Source: G963675935 sp963675935 (GTDB taxonomy: Bacteria; Planctomycetota; Planctomycetia; Pirellulales; Thermoguttaceae). From it: DNA of 64,000 nucleotides. Location of the stretch: NCBI GenBank assembly GCA_963675935.2, contig OY780964.2, forward strand, positions 806,001 through 870,000. The letters run 5' to 3'. Below, piece by piece: positions 1 through 7,664 of the stretch; position 1 is the stretch's first letter; each line of letters opens with the position of its first letter. Under the pieces are notes generated by a model. It was given only the letters and a program-made list of their open reading frames with translations, was not told where the DNA came from and did not search any database. A program made the position numbers and the translations under genes.

Positions 1-71
1 TCGAGTTTCGCCAAAAACAGATGGGCTTGGAAGACGTCTTCATGACCATGACGAAGGGAGAGGTGCAGTGA
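1..71 (+). CDS. ABC-2 type transporter ATP-binding subunit, C-terminal end only
   Basis: Only the last 22 codons are in the window. They read ...GLEDVFMTMTKGEVQ, the usual ending of ATP-binding subunits of ABC-2 type exporters (an LEDVF motif near the C-terminus). The stop codon TGA overlaps the GTG start of the next gene by four bases (GTGA), so ATPase and permease are translationally coupled and presumably form one transporter. The nucleotide-binding motifs lie upstream of the window and cannot be checked. Confidence 0.75.
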   Translation, partial: EFRQKQMGLEDVFMTMTKGEVQ

Positions 72-1627
72 ACAAGTTGTATGGCATGGCGTTGACCCTG
101 GGCGATCGGCTCAATCCCGTCGCCGTTCGAGAATTTCGGCAGTCGGTGCAAGGCCGCGGGGTCATCGTTATTTTGATGCTGTTCCTCACGGTCAATCTGT
201 GCGCCATCGGCGGCTATTTGACGTTGTCGCCGAACGCCGAAACCAGCACCACCGCCGGGCGCGACATCTGCATGTTCCTCCTGGGCGTCCTGTTTGTCAC
301 GTGCATCGGGCTGGTTCCGCTCTACGTCGGGTTCCGCATGTCGAAGGAGCGCAACGACGCCAACGCCGATCTGCTGTTCATCACGACGCTGTCGCCCGGC
401 GCCATCGTTCGCGGCAAATACATGGTGGCGATGGCCATAACGCTGCTGATTTTCAGCATCTGCACACCGTTCCTGACGGTCACGTATTTGCTGCGCGGCG
501 TCGATCTGCCGACGATCTTTTTCGTGCTGGGCATCGGGCTTTTCTTTTGCACGGCCTCGAACGCGCTCGGCGTGGTGGTCGGCTCCGTCGGCGGAACCAT
601 GGGCGGCCGTGTGCTAGTCGGCCTCGGCGCCCTGTTCTGCTTGTTCTACATGGTTATCGGTTCGATAGCGATGTCGGGGCAGTTCATTTACTACAGCCGC
701 GGATTGTCCTATTTGTTTGGGCCTACTTCTCGATACCTGTGGTTCGGCATCACATCGTTTCTTTTGTTCGACGCGCTGGCCATCGGGCTGTGCTACGTGC
801 TGGCCACCGCGATGCTGAGCGTGAAAACCTCGAATCGCATGTTCGTTCCGCGACTTTACATCACCGGCTGCTGGATCACAAGCGGCGTCATTTTCGCCAT
901 TTGGTGTTTTCTCGAATCGACCGTCGATCTGATCGTCGTTTGGGCCGTCATTTGCGGCGTGTGCTTGTCGATCCTGCTGGTGACAACCTTGGGCGAGCGC
1001 GATTCCTGGACCGCGCGGGTACGGCGAAAAATTCCACATAATTTCCCGATGCGCGTCCTCGCCTTCCTGACCTACACCGGCTCGGCCGGCGGGCTGGCCT
1101 GGTGGACACTGCTGTTCGTCGCCACCATGTCGATTGTCCTGGCGATCAATGTTGCACGGGGATTTTTGGGATGGCATCCGTGGATGAACGAGGCATTGAC
1201 CAACGTCGCCATCATTTTCGGCTACTCGCTGAGCTACTGCCTGACAATCGCGTTTTTGCGTCTGTCGATCTTCCGGCGGTTGCCGACCGTCGCGCTTTCG
1301 GTGATGGCGGCGTTTTTGGGCGTTGTCGTGTGCTTGGGGCCATACTTCACGGCCTTCTTTCTCGAACACAACAGTTGGAACGCCCTGCCGTGGTATTTGT
1401 TAGGCAGCCCGGTGGTGCTGACTATGTCGAACCACGAGGCGATTGCGTGCGCCCCGGCGGTGGTTGGGGCATGGCTTTTGCTGAGTCTTGTGGTTACCGT
1501 GCCGTGGGGATTCGGCCAATGGCGCCGCTTTACGCCGCATAAAACCGCATTGCCGCCGGTTGTCCCTTCCGCGTACATCGAGCCGGTGTTGGCCGCGGAG
1601 TTATGCGAAGAGAGACAGGAAAGTTGA
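68..1627 (+). CDS. ABC-2 type transporter permease
   Basis: A 519-residue polytopic inner-membrane protein with a short cytoplasmic start (NPVAVREFRQSVQGRG) followed by about twelve hydrophobic segments, the first near residues 33-54. This is the pattern of large ABC-2 type permeases found beside vWA/DUF58 gene sets in planctomycetes. It starts at a GTG that overlaps the stop of the ATPase gene, so the pair should form one exporter. The substrate cannot be read from sequence. The linkage to the DUF58 and BatA-like genes downstream suggests a cell-envelope role, but that is inference. Confidence 0.75.
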   Translation: MNKLYGMALTLGDRLNPVAVREFRQSVQGRGVIVILMLFLTVNLCAIGGYLTLSPNAETSTTAGRDICMFLLGVLFVTCIGLVPLYVGFRMSKERNDANADLLFITTLSPGAIVRGKYMVAMAITLLIFSICTPFLTVTYLLRGVDLPTIFFVLGIGLFFCTASNALGVVVGSVGGTMGGRVLVGLGALFCLFYMVIGSIAMSGQFIYYSRGLSYLFGPTSRYLWFGITSFLLFDALAIGLCYVLATAMLSVKTSNRMFVPRLYITGCWITSGVIFAIWCFLESTVDLIVVWAVICGVCLSILLVTTLGERDSWTARVRRKIPHNFPMRVLAFLTYTGSAGGLAWWTLLFVATMSIVLAINVARGFLGWHPWMNEALTNVAIIFGYSLSYCLTIAFLRLSIFRRLPTVALSVMAAFLGVVVCLGPYFTAFFLEHNSWNALPWYLLGSPVVLTMSNHEAIACAPAVVGAWLLLSLVVTVPWGFGQWRRFTPHKTALPPVVPSAYIEPVLAAELCEERQES

Positions 1628-1647
1628 ACATGGCCGCTTGATAATGT

Positions 1648-1683
1648 CGCAATAGCCGGGGGCCAACGGCCCGCGGAATGTGC
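1648..1683. repeat. Single arm of the AGCCGGGGGC repeat family
   Basis: A solitary copy of the arm AATAGCCGGGGGCCAACGGC followed by CCGCGGAATGTG, between the permease and the DUF58 gene. The same arm occurs as inverted pairs near 16186, 18131 and 24388 and again at 28909. The copy here has no partner arm. Confidence 0.7.
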
Positions 1684-1748
1684 TTTCCATCACCAATGAC
1701 GTCGACATTTATCGCCTGACCGTCAATCAACGAAAAACGCTTCCGACC

Positions 1749-2618
1749 ATGCCCGACTCCCTCGCTCCATTTCTAACGGAAGGCCAATTGGCTGGCGGCC
1801 GCTATCGGCTGACGGCGCCGCGCCACGCGCCGCAGGGGTTGGCCGGCTCGCAGTTGGGCCGGTTGGCCGGCGAAAGCATGGAGTTCATGGACCACCGCGA
1901 GTATCAGCCGGGCGACGACCTTCGACGGCTCGATTGGTCGGCCTACGCCCGAAGCGATCGGATGATCGTCAAATTGTATCGGCAGGAAGTCTGCCCTCAT
2001 TTGGACATCGTTTTAGACGGTTCGCGTTCGATGGCGTTGCCAGGCACTCAGAAACTTCGTGCCGCCGCGGCCTTGGCGGCGGCATTGACCGCGGCCGCGG
2101 CCAACGCCGGCCATACGCATCGCGCGTATCTGACCGGGCAAGGTTGCCGGCCCATCGCGGGCGGCGGCGAGCAGCCGGCGGTTTGGCAAGGCATGACGTT
2201 CGACTCGGCCGAAAGCCCTCCGGAATCGTTCCGCTTGCTCCCGCCGGCGTGGCGGCAGCTTGGCATCCGCGTCTTCATCAGCGATTTGCTCTGGCTCGGC
2301 GATCCGATGGATTTGCTCATTGGGCTGGGCAATCGAGCGGCCGCCGCGCTGATCGTTCAGGTGTTGGCCGCGGCCGACGTCGCTCCCACCGAGCGGGGCA
2401 ATCTCCGGTTGGTCGATAGCGAAACGGGCGAGATCGAGGAGATTTTCATCGACGCGGTCGCCGAAACGCGGTATCGCAACAATTTGCAGCGGCACCGCGA
2501 AAATTGGAATCGCGCCGCCCGGCAGGCCGGAGCGGTGTTCGTGCCGCTGGTGGCCGAGGAGTTTTGCCGATCGTTGGACCTTTCCCCCTTCGTCGAGGCC
2601 GGCGTTCTGACTGTGTAA
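1749..2618 (+). CDS. DUF58 domain protein
   Basis: A 289-residue DUF58 protein. The hallmark EYQPGDDLRRLDW lies at residues 51-63 and is followed by a vWA-like fold with a D-G-S-R-S metal-site motif (LDIVLDGSRSM). DUF58 proteins usually sit beside a MoxR AAA+ ATPase and BatA/BatB-type membrane vWA proteins and are thought to help assemble or repair envelope complexes. Here the two vWA genes follow directly; any MoxR gene must lie upstream of the window. An in-frame start exists at 1680, but it lies in repeat sequence, so the ATG at 1749 (MPDSLAPFL) is preferred. Confidence 0.85.
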   Translation: MPDSLAPFLTEGQLAGGRYRLTAPRHAPQGLAGSQLGRLAGESMEFMDHREYQPGDDLRRLDWSAYARSDRMIVKLYRQEVCPHLDIVLDGSRSMALPGTQKLRAAAALAAALTAAAANAGHTHRAYLTGQGCRPIAGGGEQPAVWQGMTFDSAESPPESFRLLPPAWRQLGIRVFISDLLWLGDPMDLLIGLGNRAAAALIVQVLAAADVAPTERGNLRLVDSETGEIEEIFIDAVAETRYRNNLQRHRENWNRAARQAGAVFVPLVAEEFCRSLDLSPFVEAGVLTV

Positions 2619-2628
2619 GGACAAGTGT

Positions 2629-2695
2629 CGTGGGGCAGGTTGCCAACCGGCCTCAAACTGAAAGAAAACATGGCAGGTTGGCAACCTGCCCCACG
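2629..2695. repeat. Inverted pair of the GGGGCAGGTTGCCAACC family
   Basis: The left arm CGTGGGGCAGGTTGCCAAC and the right arm ending GGCAACCTGCCCCACG are inverted copies. Each can also fold alone (GGCAGGTT, short loop, AACCTGCC). It lies between the DUF58 and vWA genes. A second copy of the same pair is translated inside the gene at 17153-18088. Confidence 0.85.
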
Positions 2696-2735
2696 GAAAA
2701 TCCGACAGTAATTGATTCGCCAGTCCTAATCCTTC

Positions 2736-4499
2736 ATGATATTCACCGCGCCTTGGATGTTTTTGGGACTTCTCGCATTGCCGGTTTTGGCTGCGATTTA
2801 CTGGCTGCGCAACCGGTCGCGGCCGCTGGTCGTGTCGAGCCTCGTTTTGTGGATCGACCAGCGCCGTCCCCGGCAGGGCGGAATGATTCTCGAACGGTTG
2901 CAAACGCCGTTGAGTTTCTTTTTGGAATTGCTGGCCATCGCCCTGCTGGCGACGGCGGCGGCCGGCCCGGTTGTTTCTCGCCGCGAAACGGTTCGCCCGC
3001 TCTTGATCGTTCTCGACGATTCCTACTCGATGTCGGCCGGCCAAAGCGATGACGCGAAGGACACGCCTCGGCGCCGCGCCGCGACCGCGGTTGAGGAGGA
3101 AATCGGCCGAGATAATTATCTCACACGGTTTGTTCTTGCCGGCGCCGACCCGCATTTGATCGGCGAGACGGTGCGAACGGCCGCCCAGGCCCAAACGATT
3201 CTTGCCGACTGGAAGTGCGAGAGTTGCACCGCCGATCTGTCGAGGGCCATCGCCCTGGCGGCGGAAATCGGCGGGCCGACCGCGCGAATTCTCGTGCTGA
3301 GCGATCATGCCCCCGCGATGCCGGTTGACGGCGGGCAAATCGAATGGAGGGCCTTCGGCTCGAAACGGCCGAACGTCGCGTTCACCGCCGCCACGCGCAC
3401 CCAAACGAGCGAGGCCGAGCGTGTGTTGTTGGAAATCGCGAATCTTTCCACCTCGCCCAGCCGAACCAAGCTGACGCTCGAAGGCGGAAGCAATGCCGTG
3501 CCACAGGTTCGCAATCTCGATCTGGCCGCCGGCGCGGCGAAGCAAATCATCTTGAATTTGCCCACCGGCGCGCCCACGCTCCGTGCGACTCTCGGCGACG
3601 ACGCCCTGGAAATCGACAACCGAGCGACGCTCGTGACGGAACCGGCCAAGCCGATCCGCGTTCTGGCGAGCCTTTCCGACAAAGCGATTCGCACGATCGT
3701 TCTCCGCGCGTTGGAGGCGACCGGGCAGGCCGTGATGGTCGCCGACCGGCCCGAGCTGATCGTTTGCGACACGCCGGGCAGCCTCGATTCCGACGCCTGG
3801 CGATTCGAGATTCTGAAGGGCAAGGACGCCACGGCCTACGCCGGGCCGTTCGTCATCGACCACAACCATCCGTTGATGAAGGGCGTTTCGCTTCAGAACG
3901 CGATTTGGGCCGCCCCCGCGCAAACGGCGACCGGCTCGCCGATCGTGACGGCCGGCAACGTCGCGCTTTTGAACGAGGTCGAGGATCGAGCGGGCCGGCA
4001 TCGCCTGCAAATGCGATTCGCGCCCGAGTTGTCGAATCTTCAGGACTCGCCCGACTGGCCGATCCTTTTCGCCAACCTGCTGCATTGGCGGCGAACCGGT
4101 TTGCCCGGTCCCGCGGCGTCGAATGTCCGGTTGGGCCAGAACGTCGCCATGACACTGGGCGAAGAGATCAAGCAGGTGGAGATCGGGCAAGCCGGGGGGC
4201 CGTCGCGAACTTACAAGGTGTACGGTCGCCGCGTCGAGGCACCGGCCGATCGCGTGGGGCTTTATACGGTGAAAACGCCGAAGGCCGAGTATCTGTTTTC
4301 CTGCAACGCGGTTTCACGCGACGAATCGGACTTGAGCGAGTGCCAAACCGGGCGCTGGGGAAATTGGAATCGCTCGGAAATCCACCAGGATCGGCAGACG
4401 AGTCTCGGCTGGATATTCATGCTGTCGGCCCTGGCCGTGTTGGCGGCGCACGCGGCGGTGATTTTTTACGGTTCACGGAGAATCGGGCTTAGGACTTAG
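2736..4499 (+). CDS. BatA-like membrane protein with vWA domain
   Basis: A 587-residue membrane protein. The N-terminus (APWMFLGLLALPVLAAIYWL) is the BatA/aerotolerance-type first membrane segment, with a second at about 60-78. A vWA domain follows with the MIDAS-like motif D-D-S-Y-S at residues 94-98, and a last membrane helix lies near 560-580. It is the usual partner of DUF58 and MoxR proteins and is expected to expose the vWA domain on one face of the inner membrane. The final codons GLRT and the stop are read from the heptamer repeat that begins at 4485, so the native C-terminus has probably been replaced by repeat sequence. Confidence 0.8.
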   Translation: MIFTAPWMFLGLLALPVLAAIYWLRNRSRPLVVSSLVLWIDQRRPRQGGMILERLQTPLSFFLELLAIALLATAAAGPVVSRRETVRPLLIVLDDSYSMSAGQSDDAKDTPRRRAATAVEEEIGRDNYLTRFVLAGADPHLIGETVRTAAQAQTILADWKCESCTADLSRAIALAAEIGGPTARILVLSDHAPAMPVDGGQIEWRAFGSKRPNVAFTAATRTQTSEAERVLLEIANLSTSPSRTKLTLEGGSNAVPQVRNLDLAAGAAKQIILNLPTGAPTLRATLGDDALEIDNRATLVTEPAKPIRVLASLSDKAIRTIVLRALEATGQAVMVADRPELIVCDTPGSLDSDAWRFEILKGKDATAYAGPFVIDHNHPLMKGVSLQNAIWAAPAQTATGSPIVTAGNVALLNEVEDRAGRHRLQMRFAPELSNLQDSPDWPILFANLLHWRRTGLPGPAASNVRLGQNVAMTLGEEIKQVEIGQAGGPSRTYKVYGRRVEAPADRVGLYTVKTPKAEYLFSCNAVSRDESDLSECQTGRWGNWNRSEIHQDRQTSLGWIFMLSALAVLAAHAAVIFYGSRRIGLRT

Positions 4500-4622
4500 G
4501 ACTTAGGACTTAGGACTTAGGACTTAGGACTTAGGACTTAGGTCTTAGGACTTAGGTCTTAGGTCTTGGGTCTTGGGTCTTGGGACTAAGACCCAAGACC
4601 TAAGTCCCAAGCCCCAAGACCA
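4485..4622. repeat. Heptamer-repeat hairpin element, longest copy
   Basis: About fifteen tandem heptamers of the type AGGACTT or GGTCTTG/GGTCTTA run to about 4587 and fold back on complementary heptamers (AAGACCC, AAGACCT, AAGTCCC) up to 4622. It supplies the stop codon of the preceding vWA gene. Related elements lie at 12013, 14195, 17036, 46362, 53706 and 61672. This copy has the longest uniform AGGACTT tract, so it is the likeliest to vary in copy number. Confidence 0.9.
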
Positions 4623-4643
4623 AATATGTCGTGACTGCGTCAC

Positions 4644-4665
4644 GTTATGCTGAAACATAACCTAC
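4644..4665 (-). repeat. REP-like hairpin, GTAG + GTTATG family
   Basis: Read on the minus strand this is GTAG followed by the hairpin GTTATG-TTTCAG-CATAAC. The same GTAG-GTTATGC unit flanks the heptamer element at 12013-12128 on both sides and the one at 53706 on one side, so the two repeat types travel together. Confidence 0.75.
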
Positions 4666-4700
4666 ATGCTTTCAATCATTTTACGCCCTAGAAAACACCC

Positions 4701-7508
4701 ATGACGCTGACCGATCCGTTTTGGCTGGTGCTGGCGATTCCGGCGGCGATGCTGCTGTGGCTCTGTCCGCTGCCGTCGCGGCTGATGTCGTCGCTGCGGG
4801 CCGTTGCACTCGCGGCCGTCGTGCTGGCGCTCTGCGGACTGGCCATTTCGCTGCCGATCCGCTCCGGCACGGTCGTGCTCGTGGCCGATCGCAGCTTTTC
4901 GATGCCGGAGGGCGCGACCGCGCAACAAAAGGAAGCGGCCGATCTGATCCACGCCGCGATGGAGTCGGGCAACCAGTTGGCCGTCGTGTCATTTGCTGAA
5001 AAAGCGGCGGTCGAGCGGTCGCCCGAGAGCGGGAAGTTTTCAGGATTCTCGGTCGAGGTCGGCGGCGAGGCGTCGAATCTGGCCGACGCGATCGATCTGG
5101 GTCTTTCGTTGGTCGATCGCGGCCGGCCCGGCCGGATTCTCATCCTTTCCGACGGACGCTGGACCGGCCGAGACCCGGCGGCGTCGGCCGCGCGGGCCGC
5201 GGCGTCGGGCGTCGCTTTGGACTATCGCCCTCAGCAGCGGTCGGCGGCCGGCGATCTGGCCGTCGAACGCATTCAAGGCCCCGAGTCGGTCATGCCCGGC
5301 GAATCGTTCATGATGACCGCCTGGATCGAATCGCCCGTCGCGCAGACGATTTCCTACGAGTTGTCGCGCGGGGCGACGGTCATTGCGGGCGGGTCGCAGG
5401 CGGTTCCCTCCGGCGCGAGCCGCATGATTTTTCGCGACACGGCCGGCGCGAGCGGGGCGTCGGAATATACGCTTAGGCTTCGCGCCCAGGAGAAAGACCC
5501 TGTGCCCGGCAATAACGTCGCGCGGCTGCTGGTCGGCGTTCGCGGCGCGAAGCCGGTGTTGTGCGTGAGTCCGGCGAAAGCCGGCGGTTTGCCTCGTTTG
5601 CTCTCGGCCGGCGGGGTCAAGATCGACGCCCGGCAGCCGTCCGAACTCCGTTGGACGCTCGAGGAAATGGCCGGCTATTCGGCGGTGCTTCTCGAAAACA
5701 CGTCGGCCAATTTGATCGGTGGCACGGGCATGGAGAATCTCGCGTCTTGGGTCTCGAAAAGCGGCGGCGGATTGATGCTCACCGGCGGTCGCGATTCGTA
5801 CGGGCCGGGCGGATATTACAAAAGCCCATTGGAACCGATCATGCCCGTCTCGATGGAACTTCGCCGCGAACATCGCAAACTGTCGCTGGCCATCGTCGTG
5901 GCGCTGGACCGGAGCGGCAGCATGGCGTGCCCCGTGCCCGACGGCCGGCCGAAAATGCAACTGGCCGATCTGGCCACGGCCGAGGTGCTCGACATGCTGG
6001 GGCCGATGGATCAGTTCGGCTGCATCGCCGTCGATTCAACGCCGCACGAAATCGTGCCGTTTTCCGACGTGAGCGACGCGATGGGAATGCGCGACAAAAT
6101 TCTGCGAATCGATTCGATGGGCGGCGGAATCTTCATCTACGAGGCGCTGGTCGCCTCGGCGAACATGATTCGCGGCGCGAAGGCCGGCACGCGGCACATC
6201 ATCCTTTTCGCCGACGCCGCCGACTCGGAGCATCCCGAGGATTACGCCAAAGTCGTCGATGCCTTGGCCCGCGCCGGCATCACCGTGAGCGTGATCGGGC
6301 TGGGCACGGACCACGATTGCGACGCCAATCTGCTGCGCGACATTGCGCGGCGCGGGCGCGGCCAGTGCATGTTCACGAACTCCGCCCAGGAGTTGCCCCG
6401 TCTGTTCGCGCAAGACACGTTCATGATCGCCCGCAACGCATTCTTGGACGAACCGGTCGCCGTGCGCGACACGGGTGGCCTGCTTTCCATCACGCGGCAG
6501 CCGCTGGGCGATTTTCCGAAAATCGGCGGCTACAACTTGTGCTATCTCCGCCCGGAAGCCAACATGGCGGTCGTCTCGAAAGACGAATACAAAGCGCCGG
6601 TGCTGGCTTCGTGGCACGCCGGCTTGGGCCGAGTGCTTTGCTACACCGGCGAGGCCGACGGCCGAAACACCGGCGCGATCGCCAAGTGGCCCCGCGCGGG
6701 CGATTTCTTCACCTCGCTCGCGCGATGGACCTCCGGAAAATCGCAAGGACTCGGCAAGGACGTGCTCGTGACGCAGGAACTTCGCAACGGTGTGTGCCGC
6801 GTCGAGGCGCATCTCGATCCCGAGCGCGAGACGACGCCCTTTGGCCGCCTGCCCGAGCTGACCACGTTGTCGGCGCATCCCGGCGAGAAGGCCGTCGCTC
6901 GAAAAACGCGAATGAACTGGTCGTCGGCCGACACGCTTTTGGCCGAGATTCCGCTTGCCGGCGGCGAAACGCTTTTGACGACGGTCGAAGCGGCCGGCTT
7001 GGGACACGTCACGCTGTCGCCGATGTGTCTGCCGTATTCGCCGGAATATCAGCCGGCGAAGCCGGACCGGGGCGTCGCGTCGTTGGAACATTTGGCCCGC
7101 GCCACGGGCGGCTGCGAGCGATTGGACTTGCCAAGCGTTTGGAAGGACATTCCCCGCAAGCCGCGATTCATTTTGCTCGCGCCGTATTTGCTGCTTGGCG
7201 CCGTCGCGATTTTTCTGATCGAGGTCATTCAACGCCGGACGGGCATTTTTACGATCCGCCGCTTGCCGGCGATACCGGCGTCGGTATCGTCGCTGTTTTC
7301 ACGAATGCAAACCGTGCGGCCGGCGAAGAAATCGGCTTCCGCCGCCGCGAGGCGCATCGAGCCGAAGGCCGAAACTCGAAGGGCCGAAAAGCCCTCGGCC
7401 GAGCCGCCCGCCGCGCCGCCGAAGTCCGAAGTATCCAGCGAGGACGGTATTTCCAACGCGCTCAACCAAGCTCAACAACGCGCGAAACGTCGAACGGGCG
7501 GGAATTAG
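4701..7508 (+). CDS. Large membrane protein with two vWA regions and a GATase-like segment
   Basis: A 935-residue protein. Two N-terminal membrane helices (about 8-24 and 34-50) lead into a vWA-like region with D-R-S-F-S at residues 63-67. A glutamine-amidotransferase-like region follows (WVSKSGGGLMLTGGRDSYG), and then a second, complete vWA domain with D-R-S-G-S starting near residue 403. A C-terminal membrane helix lies near 823-845, followed by a disordered tail rich in Pro, Ala, Lys and Glu. This layout is common in planctomycete proteins encoded after DUF58/BatA genes. It probably works with the two preceding products in an envelope-associated complex; the partner is unknown. Confidence 0.8.
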   Translation: MTLTDPFWLVLAIPAAMLLWLCPLPSRLMSSLRAVALAAVVLALCGLAISLPIRSGTVVLVADRSFSMPEGATAQQKEAADLIHAAMESGNQLAVVSFAEKAAVERSPESGKFSGFSVEVGGEASNLADAIDLGLSLVDRGRPGRILILSDGRWTGRDPAASAARAAASGVALDYRPQQRSAAGDLAVERIQGPESVMPGESFMMTAWIESPVAQTISYELSRGATVIAGGSQAVPSGASRMIFRDTAGASGASEYTLRLRAQEKDPVPGNNVARLLVGVRGAKPVLCVSPAKAGGLPRLLSAGGVKIDARQPSELRWTLEEMAGYSAVLLENTSANLIGGTGMENLASWVSKSGGGLMLTGGRDSYGPGGYYKSPLEPIMPVSMELRREHRKLSLAIVVALDRSGSMACPVPDGRPKMQLADLATAEVLDMLGPMDQFGCIAVDSTPHEIVPFSDVSDAMGMRDKILRIDSMGGGIFIYEALVASANMIRGAKAGTRHIILFADAADSEHPEDYAKVVDALARAGITVSVIGLGTDHDCDANLLRDIARRGRGQCMFTNSAQELPRLFAQDTFMIARNAFLDEPVAVRDTGGLLSITRQPLGDFPKIGGYNLCYLRPEANMAVVSKDEYKAPVLASWHAGLGRVLCYTGEADGRNTGAIAKWPRAGDFFTSLARWTSGKSQGLGKDVLVTQELRNGVCRVEAHLDPERETTPFGRLPELTTLSAHPGEKAVARKTRMNWSSADTLLAEIPLAGGETLLTTVEAAGLGHVTLSPMCLPYSPEYQPAKPDRGVASLEHLARATGGCERLDLPSVWKDIPRKPRFILLAPYLLLGAVAIFLIEVIQRRTGIFTIRRLPAIPASVSSLFSRMQTVRPAKKSASAAARRIEPKAETRRAEKPSAEPPAAPPKSEVSSEDGISNALNQAQQRAKRRTGGN

Positions 7509-7525
7509 AACGCATTTCTCGCCAC

Positions 7526-7605
7526 CGTTTAGCCGGCGAACTTGTTCGCCGCGTTTTTGCGGGATTCATCGCCCTTTCGCGGCGAGCAAGCTCGCCGGCT
7601 AAACG
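7526..7605. repeat. Inverted pair of the GTTTAGCCGGCGA family
   Basis: The arms CGTTTAGCCGGCGAACTTG and GCAAGCTCGCCGGCTAAACG are inverted around a short spacer. It lies between the convergent vWA and kinase genes, where it could also act as a bidirectional terminator. Other copies lie at 23106-23228 and 38922-38989. Confidence 0.85.
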
Positions 7606-7628
7606 GACATGCTGCAGGTTAGGTTTTT

Positions 7629-7659
7629 GGTGGGACCGCGCAAGCTTGTCCCACCCTAC
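7629..7659 (-). repeat. REP-like hairpin, GTAG + GGTGGGAC family
   Basis: On the minus strand this reads GTAG and then a hairpin with arms GGTGGGAC and GTCCCACC. It is a single REP-type unit six bases from the stop of the kinase gene. Confidence 0.75.
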
Positions 7660-7664
7660 ATGAG

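Noticed and set aside
2013..4190. A 725-codon open frame on the minus strand
   Set aside because: It overlaps two genes with clear families (DUF58 and vWA) on the plus strand, and its translation is Arg/Gly-rich noise.
4485..4622. Telomere-like or CRISPR array
   Set aside because: The 7-base words have no spacers of constant length and fold on complements, and no cas genes are present. It is a repetitive hairpin.
5561..7663. A 700-codon open frame in another plus-strand frame
   Set aside because: It is a shadow of the 935-residue vWA protein, whose frame contains the metal-site motifs.
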